From Caryophanales bacterium (GTDB lineage: Bacteria > Bacillota_I > Bacilli_A > RFN20 > CAG-826): a stretch of DNA of 24,167 nt. The notes below the pieces were generated by a model. It did not search any database, was not told the DNA's origin, and saw nothing but the letters and a program-made list of their open reading frames with translations. The DNA is taken from assembly GCA_028723545.1 (NCBI GenBank), contig JAQYER010000002.1, positions 1-24,167 of the forward strand, in the 5' to 3' direction. The translations under genes were made by a program, and so were the position numbers. The first letter of the stretch is position 1, and each line of letters begins with the position of its first letter. Shown here in pieces: positions 1 through 7,297 of the stretch.

Positions 1-30
1 TAATTTGAATACTCGGTCACGACGATTCAT
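1..30 (-). CDS. hrcA: Heat-inducible repressor HrcA, first 10 codons only (probable)
   Basis: The gene runs off the left edge; only its first ten codons (MNRRDRVFKL) are visible. The start is well supported: an AAAGGAGGT ribosome binding site at about 36-45 lies five bases before the ATG at 28-30. The coding fragment is too short to identify by itself. The assignment rests on context: a promoter carrying two CIRCE operators directly upstream, and hemW as the preceding gene, as in the conserved Bacillus order lepA-hemW-hrcA-grpE-dnaK-dnaJ. HrcA is the repressor that binds CIRCE and is released on heat shock, so it would control itself here. The first gene of the operon could instead be grpE or dnaK, but the arginine-rich opening fits the DNA-binding N terminus of HrcA better. 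Confidence 0.6.
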   Translation of the reverse strand, partial: MNRRDRVFKL

Positions 31-45
31 CTTGATACCTCCTTT

Positions 46-72
46 TTAGCACTCGCAAACCTCAAGTGCTAA
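46..72 (-). promoter_or_regulatory. CIRCE operator, downstream copy of the hrcA promoter
   Basis: TTAGCACTC (46-54), nine bases, then AAGTGCTAA (64-72). This matches the CIRCE consensus TTAGCACTC-N9-GAGTGCTAA with one mismatch. It begins six bases downstream of the -10 box, covers the predicted transcription start near 71 and ends beside the ribosome binding site of the leftward gene. HrcA bound here would block initiation. Confidence 0.95.
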
Positions 73-77
73 TCATA

Positions 78-105
78 AGTATAATTAAAAATTTGGCACT
101 GTCAA
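78..105 (-). promoter_or_regulatory. Sigma-A type heat-shock promoter of the leftward (hrcA) operon
   Basis: Read on the minus strand: a perfect -35 TTGACA (100-105), a 16 bp spacer, and a -10 TATACT (78-83). The predicted start is near 71, inside the downstream CIRCE. The strong promoter overlapped by operators fits repression by HrcA rather than a special sigma factor. Confidence 0.85.
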
Positions 106-119
106 CATCAAAGTGCTAA
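93..119 (-). promoter_or_regulatory. CIRCE operator, upstream copy over the -35 box
   Basis: TTGGCACTG (93-101), nine bases, then AAGTGCTAA (111-119): a CIRCE with a few mismatches in the arms. It covers the -35 hexamer (100-105) of the leftward heat-shock promoter. Together with the copy at 46-72 it brackets the promoter, the two sites being separated by 20 bp. Confidence 0.9.
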
Positions 120-139
120 TTTTTTTTATTTTTTTATCA

Positions 140-1240
140 TTAATCTATTAATTTTAAGATTATTGAATCCATGATAATTAAACCTTCATCTAGAAGATGA
201 ATGTTTTCATCAACTTGGATTAATTGCTTTTTTATCATTTCATCAAAAATATCTTTTTTTGCCTCGTATAAATCATAATTAAAGATTTCTTTGAATCGAA
301 GTCTACTAAATCCTTTTTCGAGTCTTAAATTCGTTAAAAGGAAATATTCAAACAAATCATTTTTGTCCACTATTTCTTGTTCATCGATGAATTGGTGATT
401 TATATATTTATTAAGGTTTTTTGTATTTGTATATCTAATATTATTTATATAACCTGATGCACCTAATCCTATTCCATAATATTGTTCGTTTTTCCAATAT
501 GTTAAGTTGTGTTTACTTTCATATCCTGGCTTACAATAATTAGAAATTTCATATCGGCTATATCCAGATTTTCTTAATTTATTTAAAATATGATCATAAA
601 AAAGTCTTGAATCATCTTGATTTTGTTCTTGATAATGTTTGTTATAAAACATCGTTCCTTTATTAATTGTTAATGAGTATATTGATATATGAGGAACATC
701 AAGAGATAGGAAATTGTTTAAATCATTATCTAAATCCGTTAATGTTTGTCCTTCATATCCATAAATTAAATCAATATTAATATTGTTAAATCCATATTGT
801 TTAACTTTGTTAATTACTTTTTTTGCGTCATCAAAACAATGATGTCGATTATAATTTTGTAAAACAACATCATTTGAACTCTGAACTCCGATTGAAATAC
901 GATTGACGTGATATTTTTTCATAATTGCCAATTTATTATCGGTTAAATTTTCGACATTAGCTTCAACGCTGAATTCATAATCAATATCTAAATATGAAGA
1001 AGCTTTTTTTAATAGCAATTCGAAATCATGATCGTTTAATGAAGTTGGCGTTCCACCACCAATATATAAAGTTTTAACTTTATCAATATTATATGAATCC
1101 AATTCGAAAAAAACACTTTCTAAATAATTAGAAGCGAATTTTTCATTATAAATTAATTTAGTAAAATCGCAGTAGGCACAAAGATGACTGCAAAAAGGAA
1201 TATGAATATATAAAGAATTAATCTTTTTTTGTTGGTTCAT
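140..1240 (-). CDS. hemW: Heme chaperone HemW (radical SAM, HemN-like)
   Basis: A radical SAM protein of 366 residues from the ATG at 1240. The cluster motif is C17-x3-C21-x2-C24 followed by D-F (CSHLCAYCDF), with F where true coproporphyrinogen oxidase HemN has a fourth Cys. The SAM-binding GGGTPT follows at 61-66. The HN-x2-YW motif (KHNLTYW, about 243-249), which the HemW family uses for heme, is present, so I prefer heme chaperone over HemN. A longer reading would start at a TTG at 1255, but nothing supports it. The ATG lies 23 bases inside the end of the small membrane protein gene and has no clear ribosome binding site, so translation is probably coupled. The neighbours lepA upstream and hrcA downstream match the Bacillus order. 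Whether this organism makes or uses heme cannot be seen here. Confidence 0.88.
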   Translation of the reverse strand: MNQQKKINSLYIHIPFCSHLCAYCDFTKLIYNEKFASNYLESVFFELDSYNIDKVKTLYIGGGTPTSLNDHDFELLLKKASSYLDIDYEFSVEANVENLTDNKLAIMKKYHVNRISIGVQSSNDVVLQNYNRHHCFDDAKKVINKVKQYGFNNINIDLIYGYEGQTLTDLDNDLNNFLSLDVPHISIYSLTINKGTMFYNKHYQEQNQDDSRLFYDHILNKLRKSGYSRYEISNYCKPGYESKHNLTYWKNEQYYGIGLGASGYINNIRYTNTKNLNKYINHQFIDEQEIVDKNDLFEYFLLTNLRLEKGFSRLRFKEIFNYDLYEAKKDIFDEMIKKQLIQVDENIHLLDEGLIIMDSIILKLID

Positions 1241-1469
1241 CTTTAGTTTTTTCAACTAAGTCTTCATCAACAGGAACTAAAACACGGTCGAGTTCTTCTC
1301 GAACAGCTTGTTCTTCGCTGATATTTGGTTTTTCAATATCAAACTTTTTAAATTTCTTTTTAAAAATAATAACAGCGACAACGATAATTCCCATGAGTCC
1401 TAAGACTCCAAGAAGGATGAATAGGCTTTCTAAGCCTTCACTTAAATAAAATAAATTTTGCATAGACAA
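1218..1469 (-). CDS. Small single-pass membrane protein, unknown function
   Basis: An 83-residue protein that I do not recognise. One hydrophobic segment (about residues 14-36, LESLFILLGVLGLMGIIVV...) is followed by a lysine-rich stop-transfer stretch (KKKFKKF). A charged, mostly acidic tail to residue 83 should lie in the cytoplasm. The start is probably the TTG at 1469: the AAAGGAG at the end of the upstream gene sits seven bases before TTG but 13 before the ATG at 1463. The ribosome binding site overlaps the stop codon of the Fic-like gene (four bases between genes), and the 3' end overlaps hemW by 23 bases. The three genes are thus tightly coupled, suggesting one mRNA and perhaps a shared role. 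Confidence 0.75.
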   Translation of the reverse strand: MSMQNLFYLSEGLESLFILLGVLGLMGIIVVAVIIFKKKFKKFDIEKPNISEEQAVREELDRVLVPVDEDLVEKTKDEPTKKD

Positions 1470-1473
1470 TATA

Positions 1474-2883
1474 TTACTCCTTTGGGATTGGTGTGTAAAT
1501 AAACTTATTTTTTAATGGTTCACGTTTATAATAGCCACGTTTCGCTAAATTATCCATAGATGTGCGTGCGGTTTCATAAACGCATCCTGTTGCTTTTTTA
1601 TATTGCGCGATTGTGTAATATTTACCAACAGTGCAATGTCTAACATAGAACGCTGCTTGAGCAGGACGAAGAAGAGGATCAGATTCTAATAAATCTTCAG
1701 CAAGAGAATCATAATCTTTATTATTTATTGAAGGTTGAACGATTTTTTGAACAGGAATATTTATATTTGTTTCTTTTTCTTTCTCTTTTTTTACCTCAAC
1801 ACTTTTAACTGTTTTTGGTTCTACAATTGGTTTAATTGATGTTGGTTGTTCATTCTTAATTGTGTTTATTTCTTTTATAAAAGATTGTTCATCCGCGCCA
1901 TGATAATATTCATTTTTAACATTTGATAATTGAATTTGTTCAATTCGATTATAGAAAGTAGAAATAATTTTATCGAATTTATTAATAAACGCGATTAATA
2001 AATATGTTAAATCTCTTGTTTTAGCGGCTTCGTTAAAACCATTAATAATTGCTGGATCTTCATTTAAGAATTCTTCTAAAGGTAAGATGGATGCTAAAGA
2101 TTCTAGGCTTGTAGGCGCTAAAACCTTTTTTAACATTAAAATAGATAATTCTTCATTATATTGTTCAAATGGTTTAATTGAATTAATTGAAAAGTAGGCA
2201 CTAAAAGCGCGGATGATATAATCAAATGATGAATTATTTGCAAAATCAATTGAATTATTCATTAAATAATCAATTAATGAACAAGGAGCTGAAGAATATT
2301 GTCGACCAATTACAACATTTTGATTGCGATTGTTAATTTCCTCAGTGCGATAAAATTTAGTTAATTCAGAATTTCCATTAATAAGTGATAAATATTCACC
2401 TAAACAATCTTCAGAATATGGTTCAATATAATGATTTTCTAAACTTTTAAGACATTCATAATAATTGACAAGTAAATTATATTCGCTAGAAACTTGTCGC
2501 CCCGCTAATATATTAGCGATAGTAATATCGGATGGGGAAATATTATTAATACTTGCCACTGCTTTCAATATCTTTGTGCATGATTCATCACGAATTAATG
2601 TTTTTTCAATTGCGTTATTAGGAAGTTTAGACAAAGTAATTGCTAATTTAGATAATTTATTTTGGATGGAAGACAAACTATTTGTAACATTTGTGGTCAT
2701 CACTAAAAAATAAGAGGTTTTAGTAATAGCGAGAAGTGACAATGTTTTCTTGTATTGATTACGATATTCAGTAATTTTTGTCCAGAATGGATCAATTAAA
2801 GAAGTATTTAAAGCTTTAATAACATCTTTCTTTGTCGCATACATTGTATCAGTAAATTTGATAACTAAATCTTTATCGTTCAT
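1474..2883 (-). CDS. Degenerate Fic-like protein with C-terminal winged helix-turn-helix
   Basis: 469 residues from the ATG at 2883, chosen because AAGGAG lies ten bases upstream; an in-frame ATG at 2919 would overlap the -10 box. The C terminus (about 422-469, TIAQYKKATGCVYETARTSM...) looks like the winged helix that follows many Fic domains. Upstream, residues 237-248 read KPFEQYNEELSI, where an active Fic domain has HPFxDGNGRxxR: the catalytic His is Lys, the glycines and arginines are gone, and only P, F and one N remain. The flanking helices fit a Fic fold. If this is right, the protein cannot AMPylate and may act only as a DNA-binding or structural protein. Between the two parts is a lysine/glutamate-rich, probably disordered linker (about 335-390). 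The remote similarity is my inference from sequence alone; a replication- or primosome-type winged-helix protein is the alternative. Confidence 0.5.
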   Translation of the reverse strand: MNDKDLVIKFTDTMYATKKDVIKALNTSLIDPFWTKITEYRNQYKKTLSLLAITKTSYFLVMTTNVTNSLSSIQNKLSKLAITLSKLPNNAIEKTLIRDESCTKILKAVASINNISPSDITIANILAGRQVSSEYNLLVNYYECLKSLENHYIEPYSEDCLGEYLSLINGNSELTKFYRTEEINNRNQNVVIGRQYSSAPCSLIDYLMNNSIDFANNSSFDYIIRAFSAYFSINSIKPFEQYNEELSILMLKKVLAPTSLESLASILPLEEFLNEDPAIINGFNEAAKTRDLTYLLIAFINKFDKIISTFYNRIEQIQLSNVKNEYYHGADEQSFIKEINTIKNEQPTSIKPIVEPKTVKSVEVKKEKEKETNINIPVQKIVQPSINNKDYDSLAEDLLESDPLLRPAQAAFYVRHCTVGKYYTIAQYKKATGCVYETARTSMDNLAKRGYYKREPLKNKFIYTPIPKE

Positions 2884-2887
2884 AAAA

Positions 2888-2928
2888 AAGAATCTCCTTA
2901 TGCTTAAATTATAACACATGAGATTCTT
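2888..2928. repeat. Inverted repeat flanking the -10 box of the Fic-like gene
   Basis: AAGAATCTC (2888-2896) and its exact reverse complement GAGATTCTT (2920-2928) are separated by 23 bases. One arm lies in the -10/-35 spacer, the other just downstream of the predicted start beside the ribosome binding site. It has no T-run and a long loop, so it is not a terminator; it resembles a two-half-site operator. Confidence 0.45.
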
Positions 2929-2935
2929 ATTACAA
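2908..2935 (-). promoter_or_regulatory. Candidate promoter of the Fic-like gene
   Basis: On the minus strand: TTGTAA (2930-2935), a 16 bp spacer and TATAAT (2908-2913). The predicted start is near 2901, upstream of the AAGGAG ribosome binding site. The -10 is perfect, the -35 weak. Confidence 0.5.
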
Positions 2936-2982
2936 TAAGGAATACTAATTTTTTCCTAAATTAATACTAATAAATAACTATC

Positions 2983-4788
2983 TTAGTCTTCATCATCGAT
3001 TGATAATACCGACATAAATGCTTCTTGTGGAACTTCAACAGAACCAACTGCTTTCATTCTCTTTTTGCCTTCTTTTTGTTTTTCTAAGAGCTTCTTCTTA
3101 CGAGAAATATCCCCACCATAACATTTAGCAAGAACATCTTTTCTAACAGCTTTAATATCTGTTCTAGCAATGACTTTTCCATTAATTGCTGCTTGTACTG
3201 GGACTTCAAATTGTTGACGAGGAATTATATCTTTTAATTTTCTAGTTACTAATGATCCTCTTTGATAAGCATCAGCTTTATTAACAATAATTGATAAAGC
3301 GTCAATACATTCCCCATTTAATAAAATATCCATTTTTACTAAATTACCAGCGCGGTAATCAGAATATTCATAATCAAATGAAGCATAACCTTTAGAATAT
3401 GATTTTAATTTATCAAAGAAATTGTAAACAATTTCAGACAATGGTAATTCATATTTTATTATCATTCTTGTATCATCAAAATATTCTAAATCAACATAAA
3501 TTCCTCTTCTTTTTTGACATAAATCCATAACTGGCCCAACATATTCTTTCGGGGTCATAATTTGAGCTTTAACATATGGTTCTTGAATTTCTTTAATCAA
3601 AGTTATTTCAGGTAATTTTGATGGGTTATCTAATTCAATCATCGTTCCGTTATTTAAATAAACATGATAAATAACACTTGGAGCGGTCAAAATTAAATCA
3701 ATATTGTATTCTCTTTCAAGTCTTTCTTGGATGACATCCATATGTAAAAGGCCTAAAAAACCACATCTAAAGCCAAAACCTAAAGCTTGTGATGTTTCAG
3801 CTTCAAACACTAAAGAAGCATCGTTTAAAGTTAATTTTTCTAATGCATCTTTTAAATCGAGATATTTTTTTGAGTCAACTGGATATAATCCACAAAACAC
3901 CATTGGGTTTATCTTGCGATAACCTGGTAATGGTTTTAATGCTGGATTGTTCGCTAAAGTGATTGTTTCACCAGGAAAGACATCTTTAATGTCTTTAATT
4001 TGGGCAGCTAAATATCCAACTTCACCAGCTGATAAACAATTTGTTTTAACTTCTTTTGGTGTTCTAATACCAACTTCAGTTACTAAATATTCTTTATTTG
4101 TTTGCATTAATTTAATCGTATCGCCAACTTTAACTACTCCGTTTTTAACACGAATATTAACTACTACCCCACGGTAAGAATCGTAAAATGAATCAAAAAT
4201 TAATGCTTGTAATGGGCCATTTATATCTCCATTTGGAGCAGGAATATCTTTCACAATCATCTCTAAGACTGTATCAACTCCTAAGCCTGTTTTTGCGCTT
4301 ACTTTACAAGCGTCATCACAAGGAATTCCAATTCGGCCTTCTATTTCTTTAATCGCATTATCGACTGATGCACTTGGTAAATCGATTTTATTAATGACTG
4401 GAATGATTGCTAAATCATTATCAATAGCGAGATAAACGTTCGCTAAAGTTTGAGCTTCAACTCCTTGAGTTGCGTCGACTACTAACAAACATCCTTCACA
4501 TGCCGCTAATGATCTACTTACTTCGTAAGAAAAGTCAACATGCCCAGGAGTGTCAATTAAATTAAATAAATAATCATTACCATCTAAAGCGTGATATTTT
4601 AATGTAACGGCATTTAATTTAATAGTAATTCCTCTTTCTCTTTCCAAATCCATTGAATCGAGTAATTGCTCTTTCATTTCTCTTTTAGACACTGTTTCAG
4701 TCATTTCTAAAATACGATCCGCGAGAGTGGATTTTCCATGGTCGATATGAGCAATAATTGAGAAATTACGAATATATTTTTGTTCCAT
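2983..4788 (-). CDS. lepA: Elongation factor 4 (LepA), ribosomal back-translocase GTPase
   Basis: 601 residues, the normal LepA length. G1 is AHIDHGKS (13-20), G2 RGITI (52-56), G3 DTPGH (79-83), with the catalytic His next to the switch, and G4 NKID (133-136). The C terminus carries the LepA-only domain (ARTDIKAVRKDVLAKCYGGD and the lysine-rich KKKLLEKQKEGKKRMK), which separates it from EF-G. LepA binds stalled or mistranslocated ribosomes and shifts them back one step. The ATG at 4788 is preceded by no ribosome binding site, and an extended -10 ends only nine bases upstream, so the mRNA may be leaderless. The gene lies 33 bases after the dinG-like stop and upstream of the Fic-like gene; lepA followed by hemW and hrcA is the Bacillus arrangement. 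Confidence 0.98.
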   Translation of the reverse strand: MEQKYIRNFSIIAHIDHGKSTLADRILEMTETVSKREMKEQLLDSMDLERERGITIKLNAVTLKYHALDGNDYLFNLIDTPGHVDFSYEVSRSLAACEGCLLVVDATQGVEAQTLANVYLAIDNDLAIIPVINKIDLPSASVDNAIKEIEGRIGIPCDDACKVSAKTGLGVDTVLEMIVKDIPAPNGDINGPLQALIFDSFYDSYRGVVVNIRVKNGVVKVGDTIKLMQTNKEYLVTEVGIRTPKEVKTNCLSAGEVGYLAAQIKDIKDVFPGETITLANNPALKPLPGYRKINPMVFCGLYPVDSKKYLDLKDALEKLTLNDASLVFEAETSQALGFGFRCGFLGLLHMDVIQERLEREYNIDLILTAPSVIYHVYLNNGTMIELDNPSKLPEITLIKEIQEPYVKAQIMTPKEYVGPVMDLCQKRRGIYVDLEYFDDTRMIIKYELPLSEIVYNFFDKLKSYSKGYASFDYEYSDYRAGNLVKMDILLNGECIDALSIIVNKADAYQRGSLVTRKLKDIIPRQQFEVPVQAAINGKVIARTDIKAVRKDVLAKCYGGDISRKKKLLEKQKEGKKRMKAVGSVEVPQEAFMSVLSIDDED

Positions 4789-4797
4789 AGACGTTTT

Positions 4798-4806
4798 ATT
4801 ATATCA
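4798..4806 (-). promoter_or_regulatory. Extended -10 promoter immediately upstream of lepA
   Basis: Minus strand TGATATAAT (4798-4806), a perfect extended -10, ends nine bases before the lepA ATG. Predicted transcription would start about three bases before the ATG. No good -35 is visible, as is usual for extended -10 promoters. It lies in the 33-base gap after the dinG-like gene. Confidence 0.5.
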
Positions 4807-4821
4807 ATATTTAAGTGATTT

Positions 4822-7155
4822 TCACTTATTTTCCCAAAATTTTTGAACGATTTCTTCTAATTCACTAACTTCAGTAATAATTTCATAATCATTCCACTCA
4901 TCTTTAAAAAGAGTTGAATAAGGTGATGAGCAATATCGATCATCAATTAATAAAGCAATTCCTTTATCATTTTCTGTTCTAATTAATCTCCCCACCGCTT
5001 GCATTACTTTATTTATTGCTGGATAAACATATGAATAATCAAATCCATTTTCGTGAATAATTGACATGTAATCTTTGATTAAATCTCGCTCAAAGCATAA
5101 TTGAGGTAAACCAACTCCGATAACTGCGACACCGATAAGGCGGTCGGAAACAAGATCAATTCCTTCTCCAAAACTTCCTCCAACTATCGCTAAACCAACT
5201 GTTGTTTTGGTTGGATTTGATTCAAAATGATTTAAAAAAGATTGTTTTTCTTCATCAGTCATATCTTTTCTTTGAACATGTAAATCAATATCTAGTAAAG
5301 CAAGATATGGTTCTAATAAATTTAGATATTCATAACTAGGACAATAAATGAAATAATTTCCTAATTTTGATTTTATCAAAGAAGTTAAATATTGTACGAC
5401 TTTTTCAATTGTTTCATTTCTTCTTTTATATCTTAATGATACATTTGGGGCAACGATGATTTTGCGATTTTCTTTATTAAATGGCGATCTCAATTTTAAA
5501 AATGGAGTTTTCTCGTCTCCTCCTAAAGTATCAATGTAATATTCGCTTGGTGATAACGTCGCTGAAAAGACAATAGAACCTTTAATTTTAGAAAATGACC
5601 TTCTTAAATGAGACGAGCAGTCCAAACAATATAAGTTGACAATAATATTTTTGTTATATTTATTAATATATAACTTAAAAGTATCATCGTATAATTCAAT
5701 TAATTTTAAAAATTTATTTATCTCAAAAAAGAATTCCAAGAAATCTTCGTTAGCGAACTGGTGGAAATGCTTATTAATATCTTGACACGCAACAACATAT
5801 GCTTCAATCGCATTTAAATGAGTTGGTAAGAACATATTTATAATATGATTTCCATCTTCATAATTATTATTGAGTTCTTTAAATAATTTATTAATTCTTC
5901 TCGAAGCGTTTTTATATTTTTTATGTTCCAATTCTTTTACTGCCTTTTTAGCTTTTTTAAATGATTCATAGGAGAATGAACATGAATACATATCTCTTCC
6001 GCGGTCTACTAAATTATTAGCTTCATCGACTAACACTAAAGTTTTGCTTCGGTCTTCTAAAAAATATCGTTGCAAAAATACTTGTGGATCAAACATGTAA
6101 TTGTAATCACAAACGATGACATCAACAAATAAAGAAAGATCAAGCGACAATTCAAAAGGACACATCATATTTTCTGAAGCAATTCGTGATATTTCTTGTA
6201 AAGAAAAGCGTTCATAATTCATTAATGATGTTTCAATAACTCTTTTTAATTTTGTGTAATATCCTTTTGCGAAAACACATTCGTCTGGATTACATCCTTT
6301 TCCAGGACAGTAACACACTTTTTCTTTTGCAGTAATAATTAAGTTTGAAATCGATAATCCGTTTTGTCTTAAGATGTCGATTGTTGACATCGCGGTTTCT
6401 TTACCACTATTTTTCGCCGTTAAATAAAATATTTTATCCGTGCTATTATCGGCGAACGATTTAATAAATGGAAATAATGTCGACACTGTTTTACCAATAC
6501 CAGTTGGAGCTTCGACAAATAATTGTCCTCCTTTTTTAGCAATTGCATAAGCATATTTCGCTAAATCTCTTTGTCCAGTTCTAAAAGACGAGAAAGGAAA
6601 TTTTAATTTTTCAGCGCTTATATTTCTTTTTTCAATTCGATCAAAGATTAATCGATAGAAATCTAAATATTGTTTTAATAAATCTAAAACATATTGTTTT
6701 AATTCATCGACATCAACTTTAAATTCTTTAATAAATTTTGTTTCATCGATTTGATTAATATATGTTATACGGATAATTGCTTTTTGATAATTTTTCTCAT
6801 TCGCATACATTAATGCATAGCATTTTGCTTGCCCTAAATGCCATTCTTTTTGTTCTTCATAAAATTCTTTTAAATCAGAAACAGTTGTTTTAATTTCGTC
6901 CAAAACAAAATAATCATCATAGATGATAATTCCATCTGAACGTCCTTCTAAGGTAATGGAAAAATCATCAACATTGAATGTTTCTTTTAAATAATATTCA
7001 GAAATGTAAAACTCACCCATCTTATGTTGATAATAAGCATGGAGCCTACTTCCTTCATTCATTGTTGATTTATTAAAAACGCGATTATCAATATCTCCAA
7101 CTCTTAATAAGAAATCAACTAATTGATGGACACTTAATTTAAATTGTTTTTCCAT
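4822..7155 (-). CDS. PD-(D/E)XK nuclease fused to a DinG/XPD-type iron-sulfur helicase
   Basis: 777 residues. The N-terminal part (about 1-180) has RecB/Cas4-like nuclease motifs in order: GSRLHAYY (35-42), EGRSDG (70-75), DEIK (86-89) and QAKCY (109-113). The helicase part has Walker A APTGIGKT (216-223), a cysteine cluster (C281, C283, C288, C293 and C332) matching the XPD/DinG iron-sulfur domain, a Walker B region VDEAN (376-380), a motif III-like SATLS, and motif VI QAVGRLIR near the C terminus. Superfamily 2 helicases of this type move 5' to 3' and are used in DNA repair. The histidine of the usual DEAH box is Asn here. The stop is TGA. The ribosome binding site is modest (AAGGT, about 13 bases upstream). 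Fusions of this layout occur in Firmicutes (recalled, not checked); the precise repair role is unknown, so I give no symbol. Confidence 0.88.
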   Translation of the reverse strand: MEKQFKLSVHQLVDFLLRVGDIDNRVFNKSTMNEGSRLHAYYQHKMGEFYISEYYLKETFNVDDFSITLEGRSDGIIIYDDYFVLDEIKTTVSDLKEFYEEQKEWHLGQAKCYALMYANEKNYQKAIIRITYINQIDETKFIKEFKVDVDELKQYVLDLLKQYLDFYRLIFDRIEKRNISAEKLKFPFSSFRTGQRDLAKYAYAIAKKGGQLFVEAPTGIGKTVSTLFPFIKSFADNSTDKIFYLTAKNSGKETAMSTIDILRQNGLSISNLIITAKEKVCYCPGKGCNPDECVFAKGYYTKLKRVIETSLMNYERFSLQEISRIASENMMCPFELSLDLSLFVDVIVCDYNYMFDPQVFLQRYFLEDRSKTLVLVDEANNLVDRGRDMYSCSFSYESFKKAKKAVKELEHKKYKNASRRINKLFKELNNNYEDGNHIINMFLPTHLNAIEAYVVACQDINKHFHQFANEDFLEFFFEINKFLKLIELYDDTFKLYINKYNKNIIVNLYCLDCSSHLRRSFSKIKGSIVFSATLSPSEYYIDTLGGDEKTPFLKLRSPFNKENRKIIVAPNVSLRYKRRNETIEKVVQYLTSLIKSKLGNYFIYCPSYEYLNLLEPYLALLDIDLHVQRKDMTDEEKQSFLNHFESNPTKTTVGLAIVGGSFGEGIDLVSDRLIGVAVIGVGLPQLCFERDLIKDYMSIIHENGFDYSYVYPAINKVMQAVGRLIRTENDKGIALLIDDRYCSSPYSTLFKDEWNDYEIITEVSELEEIVQKFWENK

Positions 7156-7203
7156 AAGTTAGATTTTACCTTAATTATTTAATTAATAATAGTTTATTTT
7201 GTA

Positions 7204-7230
7204 TTAAAAATCCGCCTTAGAAAGACGGAT
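7204..7230 (-). terminator. Rho-independent terminator after fmt
   Basis: Minus strand: stem ATCCGTCTT (7222-7230), loop TCT, stem AAGGCGGAT (7210-7218), with one G-U pair, then five T. It lies about 68 bases after the fmt stop and before the dinG-like gene, so that gene should have its own promoter. Confidence 0.88.
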
Positions 7231-7297
7231 ATTTATTTTAGGTATTTTTTATCGATATTATATTAATCGTTGCTTAGATGGCTTATTTTTTAATAAA

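Noticed and set aside
2465..2713. Rightward open frame opposite the Fic-like gene
   Set aside because: No ribosome binding site or recognisable protein; it is the antisense shadow of a longer, better supported gene.
3704..4177. Two rightward open frames inside lepA
   Set aside because: They lie wholly antisense to the strongly conserved LepA coding sequence and have no start signals.
4822..4824. Reading TGA as tryptophan (Mycoplasma code)
   Set aside because: TGA ends the dinG-like gene and comEA at the expected places, comEA in an ATGA overlap with comEC, and tryptophans in conserved motifs are TGG. The standard code fits.
4811..4825. Small perfect palindrome AAGTGA-TTT-TCACTT at the end of the dinG-like gene, as a possible terminator
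   Set aside because: The stem is only six pairs and AT-rich, includes the stop codon, and is followed by no T-run on either strand.
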